Translations under genes and position numbers: made by a program
NCBI GenBank assembly: GCA_025360065.1
Contig: JANYCX010000025.1
Location: forward strand, 1 to 34,163
Source of the DNA: Acetobacteraceae bacterium
GTDB lineage: Bacteria; Pseudomonadota; Alphaproteobacteria; Acetobacterales; Acetobacteraceae
Direction of reading: 5' to 3'
Length of the DNA stretch: 34,163 nt
Shown: positions 9,623 to 17,076 of the stretch, piece by piece
How positions within the stretch are numbered: the stretch's first letter is position 1
Layout: every line of letters starts with the position of its first letter
Notes under the pieces: model-generated
Told to the model about the DNA's origin: nothing
The model's input: the letters and a program-made list of their open reading frames with translations, nothing else
The model's database searches: none

Positions 9623-10603
9623 ATGCTCATCCGTTTACTCGCCGCCGTGCTGATGGTGTTCAGCGTTTCGGCGCATGCCCAGGATAAAGTGACGTTTGGG
9701 CTCGACTGGGTCGCAGAAGCCGAATATGGCGGCTATTATCAGGCTGTTGCCAACGGTTTCTACGCCAAGCGCGGTTTGTCGGTGACCATCCGCCAGGGCG
9801 GGCCGCAGGTGAACCACATGCAGTTATTGATGGCCGGCGCGCTCGATTTCAACCTGGGCGGCGGCCGGGCCATCGAGTTCGCCGCCGAGGGCCTGCCGTA
9901 CACGGCGATCGCGGCGATCTTTCAAAAGGAACCGGCGGTGCTGATCGCCCATCCCGGCGTCGGCAGCGATGATTTCCCGTCCCTGAAAGGCAAACCGATC
10001 GCCATCGGCGCCGATACCCGCAATGGCTGGTGGCGCTTCCTCGCCGCCAAATACGGTTATAGTGACAGCCAGATCAGGCCGTACACCTTCAATCTGGCGC
10101 CGTTCCTGGCCGACAAAAACCTGATCCAGCAAGGCTATCTCGGCTCGGAACCGTTTCTGATCGAAACCGAGGCCAAATTCAAACCGCGCGTGCTGCTGTT
10201 GTCCGATGGCGGCTATCGCGGCTATGCCAACATCATCACCACATCGGCCAAGCTGATTGCTGACAAACCCGACCTCGCCCAGCGCTTCATCGATGCCTCG
10301 CTTGAGGGGTGGTATTCGTATCTCTACGGCGACCCAACGCCGGCCCATAAGATCATCCGTGACACCAACCCGGAAATGACCCAGGCGATGCTCGATTATG
10401 GCCGCGCCATCATGATTACCCATGGCATCGTCGATAGCGGCGACACCGAAACCATGGGCATCGGCGCGATGACCGATGCGCGCTGGGCCGAATTTTACCA
10501 GTCCATGGCCGCGGTCGGCGTCTACAAGCCGGGTATCGATTTGTCGAAAGCCTACACCACCCGCTTCGTCAATCGCCGCGTCGGCATGGAGTTGAAGCGA
10601 TAA
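9623..10603 (+). CDS. ABC transporter substrate-binding protein, NMT1/THI5-like
   Basis: Signal peptide MLIRLLAAVLMVFSVSAHAQ; VTFGLDWVAEAEYGGYYQAVANGFYAKRGLSVTIRQGG. Confidence 0.85.
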   Translation: MLIRLLAAVLMVFSVSAHAQDKVTFGLDWVAEAEYGGYYQAVANGFYAKRGLSVTIRQGGPQVNHMQLLMAGALDFNLGGGRAIEFAAEGLPYTAIAAIFQKEPAVLIAHPGVGSDDFPSLKGKPIAIGADTRNGWWRFLAAKYGYSDSQIRPYTFNLAPFLADKNLIQQGYLGSEPFLIETEAKFKPRVLLLSDGGYRGYANIITTSAKLIADKPDLAQRFIDASLEGWYSYLYGDPTPAHKIIRDTNPEMTQAMLDYGRAIMITHGIVDSGDTETMGIGAMTDARWAEFYQSMAAVGVYKPGIDLSKAYTTRFVNRRVGMELKR

Positions 10604-10635
10604 TCGCACCCTGGAAAGGCCTCGCGACCGATCGG

Positions 10636-11523
10636 ATGCCGCATTTCATCGGCTATGATCAGGCCGAGCGCATGGTCGCCGCCCTGATGGACCGCGCCGC
10701 CGCCTGGCACCCGGATGTCGTGGTCGGGATTGTGCGCGGCGGGCTGGTGCCGGCGACGATGGCGGCCTCGATGCTGGCGCGGCCGTTGGCGATGGTGGCG
10801 TGGGATCGTGGGGCAGGGCGGGCAAGCTGGCTCGGCCCCAAACCGGCCGGACGGCTGCTGGTGGTCGATGATTGTTGCGCCACCGGGGCGACGATGCGCG
10901 GTGTGCTGGCATCCCTCGACCAACCGGCGCTGAGCCTGACCATTGTCCATGATCCGGAAACCAGCGGCTACATTCCGGATTTGTCCCACCCGATGCGGGA
11001 GTTTTTTCGCCTGCCGTGGGAACGTGGCGAAGCAACCCCTGCGGCGCGCGCGCGGCGGATGCTCGGGGAGCCAGCGAACATGGCCTATGAGGCGCCGTTT
11101 GTCGGGCTCGACCTGGATGGCGTGTTCCTGCCCGACATCCCGTTAGCGGAATACGACGCCGATCTCGCGACTGCGTTGGAACGGCGGCACAGCTTGCCGC
11201 CATTCTCGACCCTGCCGGCCTTTGCACCTGACCGGGCGGTAGTAATCACCGGGCGGCCCGCGAGCGACCAGGCGTTGACCGAGGAATGGCTCGCCGGCCA
11301 CGGCCATGGCGGGTTGCAGGTGCAATCGCGCCCGGCCGATATCGGCAATGATCTGGCGAGCGTGACGCGCTACAAGGCCGAAGCGGCAACGCGCTGGGGC
11401 TGCACCCATTATGTCGAAAGCGATGCCGAACAGGCGATCCGGATCGCAGCCCTGGCCCCGCATCTTGTGGTCAGTTGGTGGTCGGCGTCCGACGCTCGCG
11501 GCTGGATTGTCGGCGCGGCCTGA
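10636..11523 (+). CDS. Predicted phosphoribosyltransferase - HAD-like phosphatase fusion
   Basis: N-terminal LLVVDDCCATGATM (PRPP-binding loop), C-terminal GLDLDGVFLPD, VVITGRPAS, HYVESDAEQA (HAD-like). Confidence 0.72.
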   Translation: MPHFIGYDQAERMVAALMDRAAAWHPDVVVGIVRGGLVPATMAASMLARPLAMVAWDRGAGRASWLGPKPAGRLLVVDDCCATGATMRGVLASLDQPALSLTIVHDPETSGYIPDLSHPMREFFRLPWERGEATPAARARRMLGEPANMAYEAPFVGLDLDGVFLPDIPLAEYDADLATALERRHSLPPFSTLPAFAPDRAVVITGRPASDQALTEEWLAGHGHGGLQVQSRPADIGNDLASVTRYKAEAATRWGCTHYVESDAEQAIRIAALAPHLVVSWWSASDARGWIVGAA

Positions 11524-12360
11524 TTAACCCAGGCGCAGCAACGGCACGGCGATTGCGGACAAGGCAACGGCGATTAACCGGGGCACGGTGAAACGTTCCC
11601 GCAACCAGATCGCTGCGATCAGGATGGCAAATACCGCGCTGGTGTCGCGCAAGGCCGCCGCCGGCGCAATTGCGGTCTGGGTCCATACCCACAAGATCAA
11701 CAGATAGGACGCCATTGACGCCACCGCCGCCGGCGCCCCAATGCGCCAGTTGCCGCGCATGATGGCCAATGGTGATCCGGTCTTGCGCAACCGCCACGAC
11801 ATCGCGGCGGCGTTGCCGATCGACACAGTGAAACCATAAGCCATGGCCGAACCCGATGCCCGCACCCCTCGGGCATCGCACAGCACATAAACCGCCGTCG
11901 ACAGCCCGGCGATGCCGGTCCACACCATCGCGGGGAGCGGAAAGCTGGTATCGCGCCCGGCTGAGACCGCAAGCAGACCGAGTGAGCCAACAATCAAAAC
12001 AATCCCGGCGAGCGCACCGATGCCCAACTGGTCCCCGGCCAGGAATGCCGCCAGCGGCACCACCAGCAGCACCGACATGGCCCGCACCACCGGATAGACC
12101 ACCCCGAATCCGGCCAATGCATAGGCCCGCAGCAAGGCGGTGACAGTTATGGTGTTGGTCAGGGTCGTGGCCAGAATCCAGGGCCAGGATGCCATTGCCG
12201 GCAGACCGCTCCAGAACAGCGCGGGCAAAACCATGGCCGCGCCGAGCAGCATTTGCGCGGTCATGGTTTCTGCTGGACGCGCGCTTGCCTTGACCGCGGC
12301 ATTCCAGCCGGCATGCAACAATGCGCTCAGCAAGGCGGCGGCAACCAGGGACAGCGCCAT
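11524..12360 (-). CDS. EamA/DMT family transporter
   Basis: ~10 hydrophobic segments; MALSLVAAALLSALLHAGWNAAVKAS... Confidence 0.83.
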   Translation of the reverse strand: MALSLVAAALLSALLHAGWNAAVKASARPAETMTAQMLLGAAMVLPALFWSGLPAMASWPWILATTLTNTITVTALLRAYALAGFGVVYPVVRAMSVLLVVPLAAFLAGDQLGIGALAGIVLIVGSLGLLAVSAGRDTSFPLPAMVWTGIAGLSTAVYVLCDARGVRASGSAMAYGFTVSIGNAAAMSWRLRKTGSPLAIMRGNWRIGAPAAVASMASYLLILWVWTQTAIAPAAALRDTSAVFAILIAAIWLRERFTVPRLIAVALSAIAVPLLRLG

Positions 12361-12872
12361 CAGACAAGCCGGCAGTAGTAGATCGCGGTCTCGCAAAGCC
12401 CGCCATACGGCAGCAGGGCATAGTCGGGAATGACCCCGGAAAGGGTCCAGCCGGCGCGTTCATACAACCGCGCCGCGTCACCGTTGGCAGTATCGAGCAC
12501 CAGCAAAGTTTTGCCAGCATGGCGCGCCGCCGCCTCGGCAGCCTGCATCAAAGCCGCGCCAATCCCGGCCCTGCGGCCGCGGCGATGTACCAGCATTTTG
12601 CAAATATCACCGCGATGCGGCTGGTTCTCGGGTTGGTCGAGCACGATTTGCACGGTGCCGATGATGCCGGTTGTATCCTCGGCGACCAGCAATACCCTGC
12701 GCCCGGCTGCGGCATCGTCGGCCACATCACGCCAGAACGTCAGCGCACGGTCCTGCGACAGCGGGTGCATGAAGCCCACCGACGCACCGCCCGCAACACA
12801 ATCGATCAGGATGTCGGCGAGTTGGGCCAGCTCGGTTTGCCTCGGCGCGGTGATCTGGCGAATGCGGACCAT
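12360..12872 (-). CDS. GNAT family N-acetyltransferase
   Basis: GDICKMLVHRRGRRAGIGAALMQAAEAAAR acetyl-CoA binding motif; LYERAGW. Confidence 0.87.
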   Translation of the reverse strand: MVRIRQITAPRQTELAQLADILIDCVAGGASVGFMHPLSQDRALTFWRDVADDAAAGRRVLLVAEDTTGIIGTVQIVLDQPENQPHRGDICKMLVHRRGRRAGIGAALMQAAEAAARHAGKTLLVLDTANGDAARLYERAGWTLSGVIPDYALLPYGGLCETAIYYCRLV

Positions 12873-12876
12873 GTCG

Positions 12877-13461
12877 CTATTTCCTGAAATCGGTCTGGCT
12901 GACGATCACCACCGCATAGCGTATCGGCTGGCGTGTCAGGTTATGGAACCCGGTCGGCCGATCCAACACAAAGGCCAAGCAATCCCCCGCGCCGAGCTGG
13001 TGCGATACCTCCCCCACCGTCACCGTCAACGCGCCCTCAAAGACCCAGACTTGCTGATACACCAGCGCATCGCGCGGGCCGGTTTCGTAGGTAACATGCG
13101 CGCCTGCTGGCATTTCGACCTCGACGATCTGGATCGGGGTGGATAGTCCAGCCGGCGAGACGTTGCGGCGGATATAACCCGATGCCGGATCGCGCCACGG
13201 TGGATGATCGGCAAGGCGTGCCACCGGGGTAGCCTTATGGTTTGGCCGGTCGAATAAGGCGGCCAATGTGACATTCAACCCGGCGGCGAGGCGTTCCAGC
13301 AGAACCGCCGTCGGGCTGGTTTCACCACGTTCCACGGCCGAGATCATGGAGCGGCTGACCCCGCTGCGCTCGGCGAGGCCGTCCAATGTCAGGCCCAGCT
13401 CGCCGCGCAAGGCCCGAACTCTGGTGGCGATATGGGCGTTTAGGTCAGGTTCATCCGTCAT
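12877..13461 (-). CDS. XRE-family HTH regulator with C-terminal cupin domain
   Basis: RVRALRGELGLTLDGLAERSGVSRSMISAVERGETSPTAVLLERLAAGL; cupin-like GDCLAFVLDRPTGFHN. Confidence 0.87.
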   Translation of the reverse strand: MTDEPDLNAHIATRVRALRGELGLTLDGLAERSGVSRSMISAVERGETSPTAVLLERLAAGLNVTLAALFDRPNHKATPVARLADHPPWRDPASGYIRRNVSPAGLSTPIQIVEVEMPAGAHVTYETGPRDALVYQQVWVFEGALTVTVGEVSHQLGAGDCLAFVLDRPTGFHNLTRQPIRYAVVIVSQTDFRK

Positions 13462-13592
13462 AACGGAAATATTCCAATATAGCAGAAATCGTGTCAATGG
13501 CCGACGAACGCTTTGTGTTTTGATTGCCCGGTCAACCGCTTGCGCTCCGATCCACCCAAGCTAAAGTCTTTCTAGAATCTGGAGGACCCCCC

Positions 13593-14564
13593 ATGCCGAA
13601 AAAAATCCTGTACGCCCCGAGCGGCGATGCCGACCGCGACATTGCACCCGGGTTGGTGCCGGCCGGCTACGCGCTGATTGAGTGTGCGCTCGGCACTGCC
13701 GAAATGAACGCCCATCTCGCCGATGCGGAATTTCTGGTGGGCTTCGGTGCGCTTGAAATGAACGACGCATTTTTTAAGATGGCGCCGAAGCTGAAGCTGA
13801 TCCAGTTGCTCAGCGCTGGTTACGACAAATGCGATGTCGAAGCCGCCCGCCGCGCCGGGGTGCCGATCGCCAATAATGGCGGCGCCAACGCGGTCGCGGT
13901 TGCCGAGCACGCGTTGATGCTGATGCTGGCGATCAGCCGCCGGCTGGTGTGGCAGCATAAATCAGTGTCATCGGGCGTCTGGCGCGGCAATGACTGGCAG
14001 GACAAGCATGTTTATGAACTGCAAGGCAAAATGCTCGGCATTATCGGGCTTGGCACGATCGGCAAGAAGGTCGCCCGGCTGGCCCAGGCGTTCGGCATGC
14101 GGGTGCAGTATTACGACACCATCCGCCTCAACGAAGACGGCGAGGACGCAATCGGCGCGCGCTTCAGGTTGATGGACGAAGTGCTGGCAACGTCCGATCT
14201 GGTATCGTTGCACGTGCCGCTATTGGCTGACACCAAGCACATGATCGGCGCCCGCGAACTCGGGCTGATGAAACAATCGGCCTTCCTGATCAACACCTGC
14301 CGCGGCCCGGTGGTGGATGAGGCTGCGTTGATCAAGGCGTTGCAGGATAATGTCATCGCCGGGGCGGGGTTGGATGTGCTCGACCAGGAGCCGCCGCCGC
14401 CGGACAACCCGCTCTTCACCCTGGAGAATTGCATCTTGACCGCGCATCTTGCCGGCCCGACCTATGAAAATCGCGCCAAGCGCTTTCGCAACGCGTTCGA
14501 TAATGTCGAGCGCGTGGCGCGCGGGCAAACCGCGTATTGGATCATCCCGGAACTGCGCGGATGA
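13593..14564 (+). CDS. D-isomer specific 2-hydroxyacid dehydrogenase family protein
   Basis: LGIIGLGTIGKKVARLAQAFGMRVQYYD; INTCRGPVVDEAALIKAL; RBS-like GGAGGA upstream. Confidence 0.9.
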   Translation: MPKKILYAPSGDADRDIAPGLVPAGYALIECALGTAEMNAHLADAEFLVGFGALEMNDAFFKMAPKLKLIQLLSAGYDKCDVEAARRAGVPIANNGGANAVAVAEHALMLMLAISRRLVWQHKSVSSGVWRGNDWQDKHVYELQGKMLGIIGLGTIGKKVARLAQAFGMRVQYYDTIRLNEDGEDAIGARFRLMDEVLATSDLVSLHVPLLADTKHMIGARELGLMKQSAFLINTCRGPVVDEAALIKALQDNVIAGAGLDVLDQEPPPPDNPLFTLENCILTAHLAGPTYENRAKRFRNAFDNVERVARGQTAYWIIPELRG

Positions 14565-15070
14565 GCGTGTGGTGGGAGATTATCCGCGATACGCTCAAGG
14601 CCAGCGAGGTCAAGCTGGTTACCTACGTGCCCGACAACGTGCTGAACCCGCTGTTGAAGGCAATCCATGGAGATGATTACTTCAACGCCTTCGTTTGCAC
14701 ACGGGAGGAAGAAGCCGTCGGCATTGTCGCCGGCGCCTGGATGGGCGGGATGCGCGGGGTGGTGATGATGCAGACCTCGGGCTTTGCCACCTTGCCCAAC
14801 GTGCTGGCGTCCCTTGCAGTGCCGTATCAGATCCCGGTGCTGATGGTGGTGTCCGAACGCGGCACCCTTGGTGAGTTCAATATCGGACAAGCGATGGTCG
14901 CCCGCACCATGCGCCCGGCTTTGGATGCAATGGGCATCGAACACCACACCCTGACCCGACTTGATGAGGTCGCGTTCATCGTCGAACGCACGGTGCGCCA
15001 GGCGGTGACCACCCAGCAGCCGGCCTGCCTGATCCTGTCGCCCTTGCTGACCGGGGGGAAGGCACCATGA
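14561..15070 (+). CDS. TPP-binding decarboxylase subunit alpha (sulfopyruvate/phosphonopyruvate decarboxylase-like, PYR domain)
   Basis: VTYVPDNVLNPLLKAI, CTREEEAVGIVAGAWMGGMRGVVMMQTSG; ATGA overlap with preceding dehydrogenase. Confidence 0.78.
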   Translation: MSVWWEIIRDTLKASEVKLVTYVPDNVLNPLLKAIHGDDYFNAFVCTREEEAVGIVAGAWMGGMRGVVMMQTSGFATLPNVLASLAVPYQIPVLMVVSERGTLGEFNIGQAMVARTMRPALDAMGIEHHTLTRLDEVAFIVERTVRQAVTTQQPACLILSPLLTGGKAP

Positions 15071-15672
15071 GAAACGAAACGCTGACCCGCGATCAGGCCA
15101 AGGTGATGGGCCGGTTTGAAATTACCAAGGCACTGGTTGCCAAGTTGCACAAGGACGAGGCTGTCATCGGCGGCATCGGCCACACCAACTGGGATTTATG
15201 GGCATCTGGCCGGCGGCCGCAGAATTTCTACATGCTCGGCAGCATGGGCCTTGCGGTGCCAATCGCGATGGGGGTGGCGATTGCCCAGCCAGGGCGGAAG
15301 GTGTTCGCGCTTGAAGGCGATGGTTCGGTGCTGATGCAGCTTGGCGCGCTGGCGACGGTTGCAAACCGTGCGGTCGGCAATCTGTGCATCATCATCATGG
15401 ATAACGGCACCTACCAGATCACCGGCGGGCAAATTACCGCGACCGGGCAGGGCGCGGATATCGTCGCCATCGCGCGCGGCGCCGGCATCGTGCAGGCGGA
15501 ATGGGCGCGCGACGAGGCGCATTTTGCGGCGCTGATGGATCAGGCGCTGGTGACGAACGCACCGATGCTGGTGGGGGTGCGCACCGATGACCAGAAACCG
15601 TTCGGCCAGACCGAGCGCGATCCACCGCAGTTGCGGGATCGGTTTATGCGAGGGCTTGGGGTGAAGACGTAA
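15067..15672 (+). CDS. TPP-binding decarboxylase subunit beta (sulfopyruvate/phosphonopyruvate decarboxylase-like, PP domain)
   Basis: GSMGLAVPIAMGVAIAQPGRKVFALEGDGSVLMQLGAL...IIIMDNGTYQITGGQ (GDG...N TPP motif). Confidence 0.8.
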   Translation: MRNETLTRDQAKVMGRFEITKALVAKLHKDEAVIGGIGHTNWDLWASGRRPQNFYMLGSMGLAVPIAMGVAIAQPGRKVFALEGDGSVLMQLGALATVANRAVGNLCIIIMDNGTYQITGGQITATGQGADIVAIARGAGIVQAEWARDEAHFAALMDQALVTNAPMLVGVRTDDQKPFGQTERDPPQLRDRFMRGLGVKT

Positions 15673-15685
15673 GGGCAAGGAAGGT

Positions 15686-15803
15686 CTTCTTTTTGTGAAC
15701 AAAAAGAAGCAAAAAAACTTCCCACTTTGGTCCCGAGTGCGCACCGGCCGCGGTGCACCATGGATAAAAAGTTTTTTTGGTTCTTTTTGTTCACAAAAAG
15801 AAC
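15686..15803 (+). repeat. Three-hairpin intergenic element, copy D (different core stem)
   Basis: CTTCTTTTTGT-GA-ACAAAAAGAAG 15686-15709; CAAAAAAACTT...AAGTTTTTTTG; core hairpin GCACCG-GCCG-CGGTGC; GTTCTTTTTGT-TC-ACAAAAAGAAC 15780-15803. Confidence 0.92.
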
Positions 15804-15827
15804 TGCTTGCCTTCCCTGGAGTCTTCA

Positions 15828-16613
15828 ATGAGTCTTGTTATGCTATCGATCGAAAACCAGATCGCCCGCGTCACCATCAATCGCCCCGCCAAGCTCAACG
15901 CAATGAACTCCGCGCTGATTGCCGAGTTCATCGGGGTATTTGCGCAACTGGCGGATGATCCCGATCTTCGCGCCGTGGTGCTCACCGGCGCCGGCCCGAA
16001 AAGTTTCGTTGGCGGCGCCGATATTGCCGAAATGGGCGCGATCGGAACCCCCGCCCAGGCGCGCGCCTTCATCACCAGCATCCATCGCTGCTGCGACGCG
16101 GTGCGAACCCTGCCCGTGCCGGTCATCGCCCGCATCCAGGGCTTTTGTTTCGGCGCCGGGTTGGAGCTTGCCGCCGCCTGCGATTTGCGGGTGGCAGGTG
16201 ACAGCGCGAGTTTCGGGATGCAGGAGGTCAAACTCGGCATCCCCAGCGTGATTGAGGCCGCGTTGCTGCCAGGCATAGTCGGCTGGGGCCGGACGCGGGA
16301 GATGCTGCTGCTGGGCGAGACTTTTTCGGCAGCCGACGCGGCGCGGTGGAATTTGGTGGAGCGGGTGGTGCCGGATGCAGCACTTGATGCGGCGGTCGAT
16401 GACTGGCTGGGCAAATTGCTCACCAGCACGCCGCGCGCGGTGCGCAGCCAGAAGGCGTTGATGCGGCGTTGGGAAAAACTGCCGCTCGCCGAGGCGATCC
16501 AGGCTGGCATCGACAGTTTCGCCCAAGCCTTCGACAGCGACGAACCCAAACAGGCGCTCGGCCATTTCCTCGCTGCGGCCGCCGCCCGCCGGGCGCAGAA
16601 ACATGGTGTTTGA
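15828..16613 (+). CDS. Enoyl-CoA hydratase/isomerase family protein
   Basis: ATG at 15828; ARVTINRPAKLNAMN, GGADIAEM, GFCFGAGLELAAACDLRVA. Confidence 0.9.
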   Translation: MSLVMLSIENQIARVTINRPAKLNAMNSALIAEFIGVFAQLADDPDLRAVVLTGAGPKSFVGGADIAEMGAIGTPAQARAFITSIHRCCDAVRTLPVPVIARIQGFCFGAGLELAAACDLRVAGDSASFGMQEVKLGIPSVIEAALLPGIVGWGRTREMLLLGETFSAADAARWNLVERVVPDAALDAAVDDWLGKLLTSTPRAVRSQKALMRRWEKLPLAEAIQAGIDSFAQAFDSDEPKQALGHFLAAAAARRAQKHGV

Positions 16614-17076
16614 TCCGGCCCAGCATCGGCTGGCGGCGCAGCGCTGGTTCGAAGATTTCAGCCTCGGCGAACGGTTCCTGTTACCAAGCCGGACGATGAC
16701 CGAGGCGCTGTTCCTCGCCTTCCAGGCGGCGAGCGGCGATAATCACCCGATCCACTATGATGTCGAATTCTGTCGCGCGCGCGGCATGCCGCATATGCTG
16801 GCGCATGGGTATCAGGTGCTGATCCAGACGGCAGCCGGGGCGGGGATGTTTCCGTTCATGGTCGAGGATAGCTTGATGGGCTTCCTCGATCAGTCGAGCC
16901 GGTTCCTTGCGCCGGTTTATGTTGGCGACACGTTGTATGGCGCGCTGGAGGTGGCCGAGATCGCCCCCAATCGTTCCACCGGCGTGATCGGTCTGGCCAG
17001 CACGGTGCATAACCAGAAAGGCGAATTGGTGATGGACGGCAAGCAACGCTACCTCATCCGCAAGCGCCCCACATGA
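16603..17076 (+). CDS. MaoC-like dehydratase
   Basis: FEDFSLGERFLLPSRTMTEALFLAFQAASGDNHPIHYD; LAHGYQVL hot-dog motif. Confidence 0.85.
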   Translation: MVFDPAQHRLAAQRWFEDFSLGERFLLPSRTMTEALFLAFQAASGDNHPIHYDVEFCRARGMPHMLAHGYQVLIQTAAGAGMFPFMVEDSLMGFLDQSSRFLAPVYVGDTLYGALEVAEIAPNRSTGVIGLASTVHNQKGELVMDGKQRYLIRKRPT

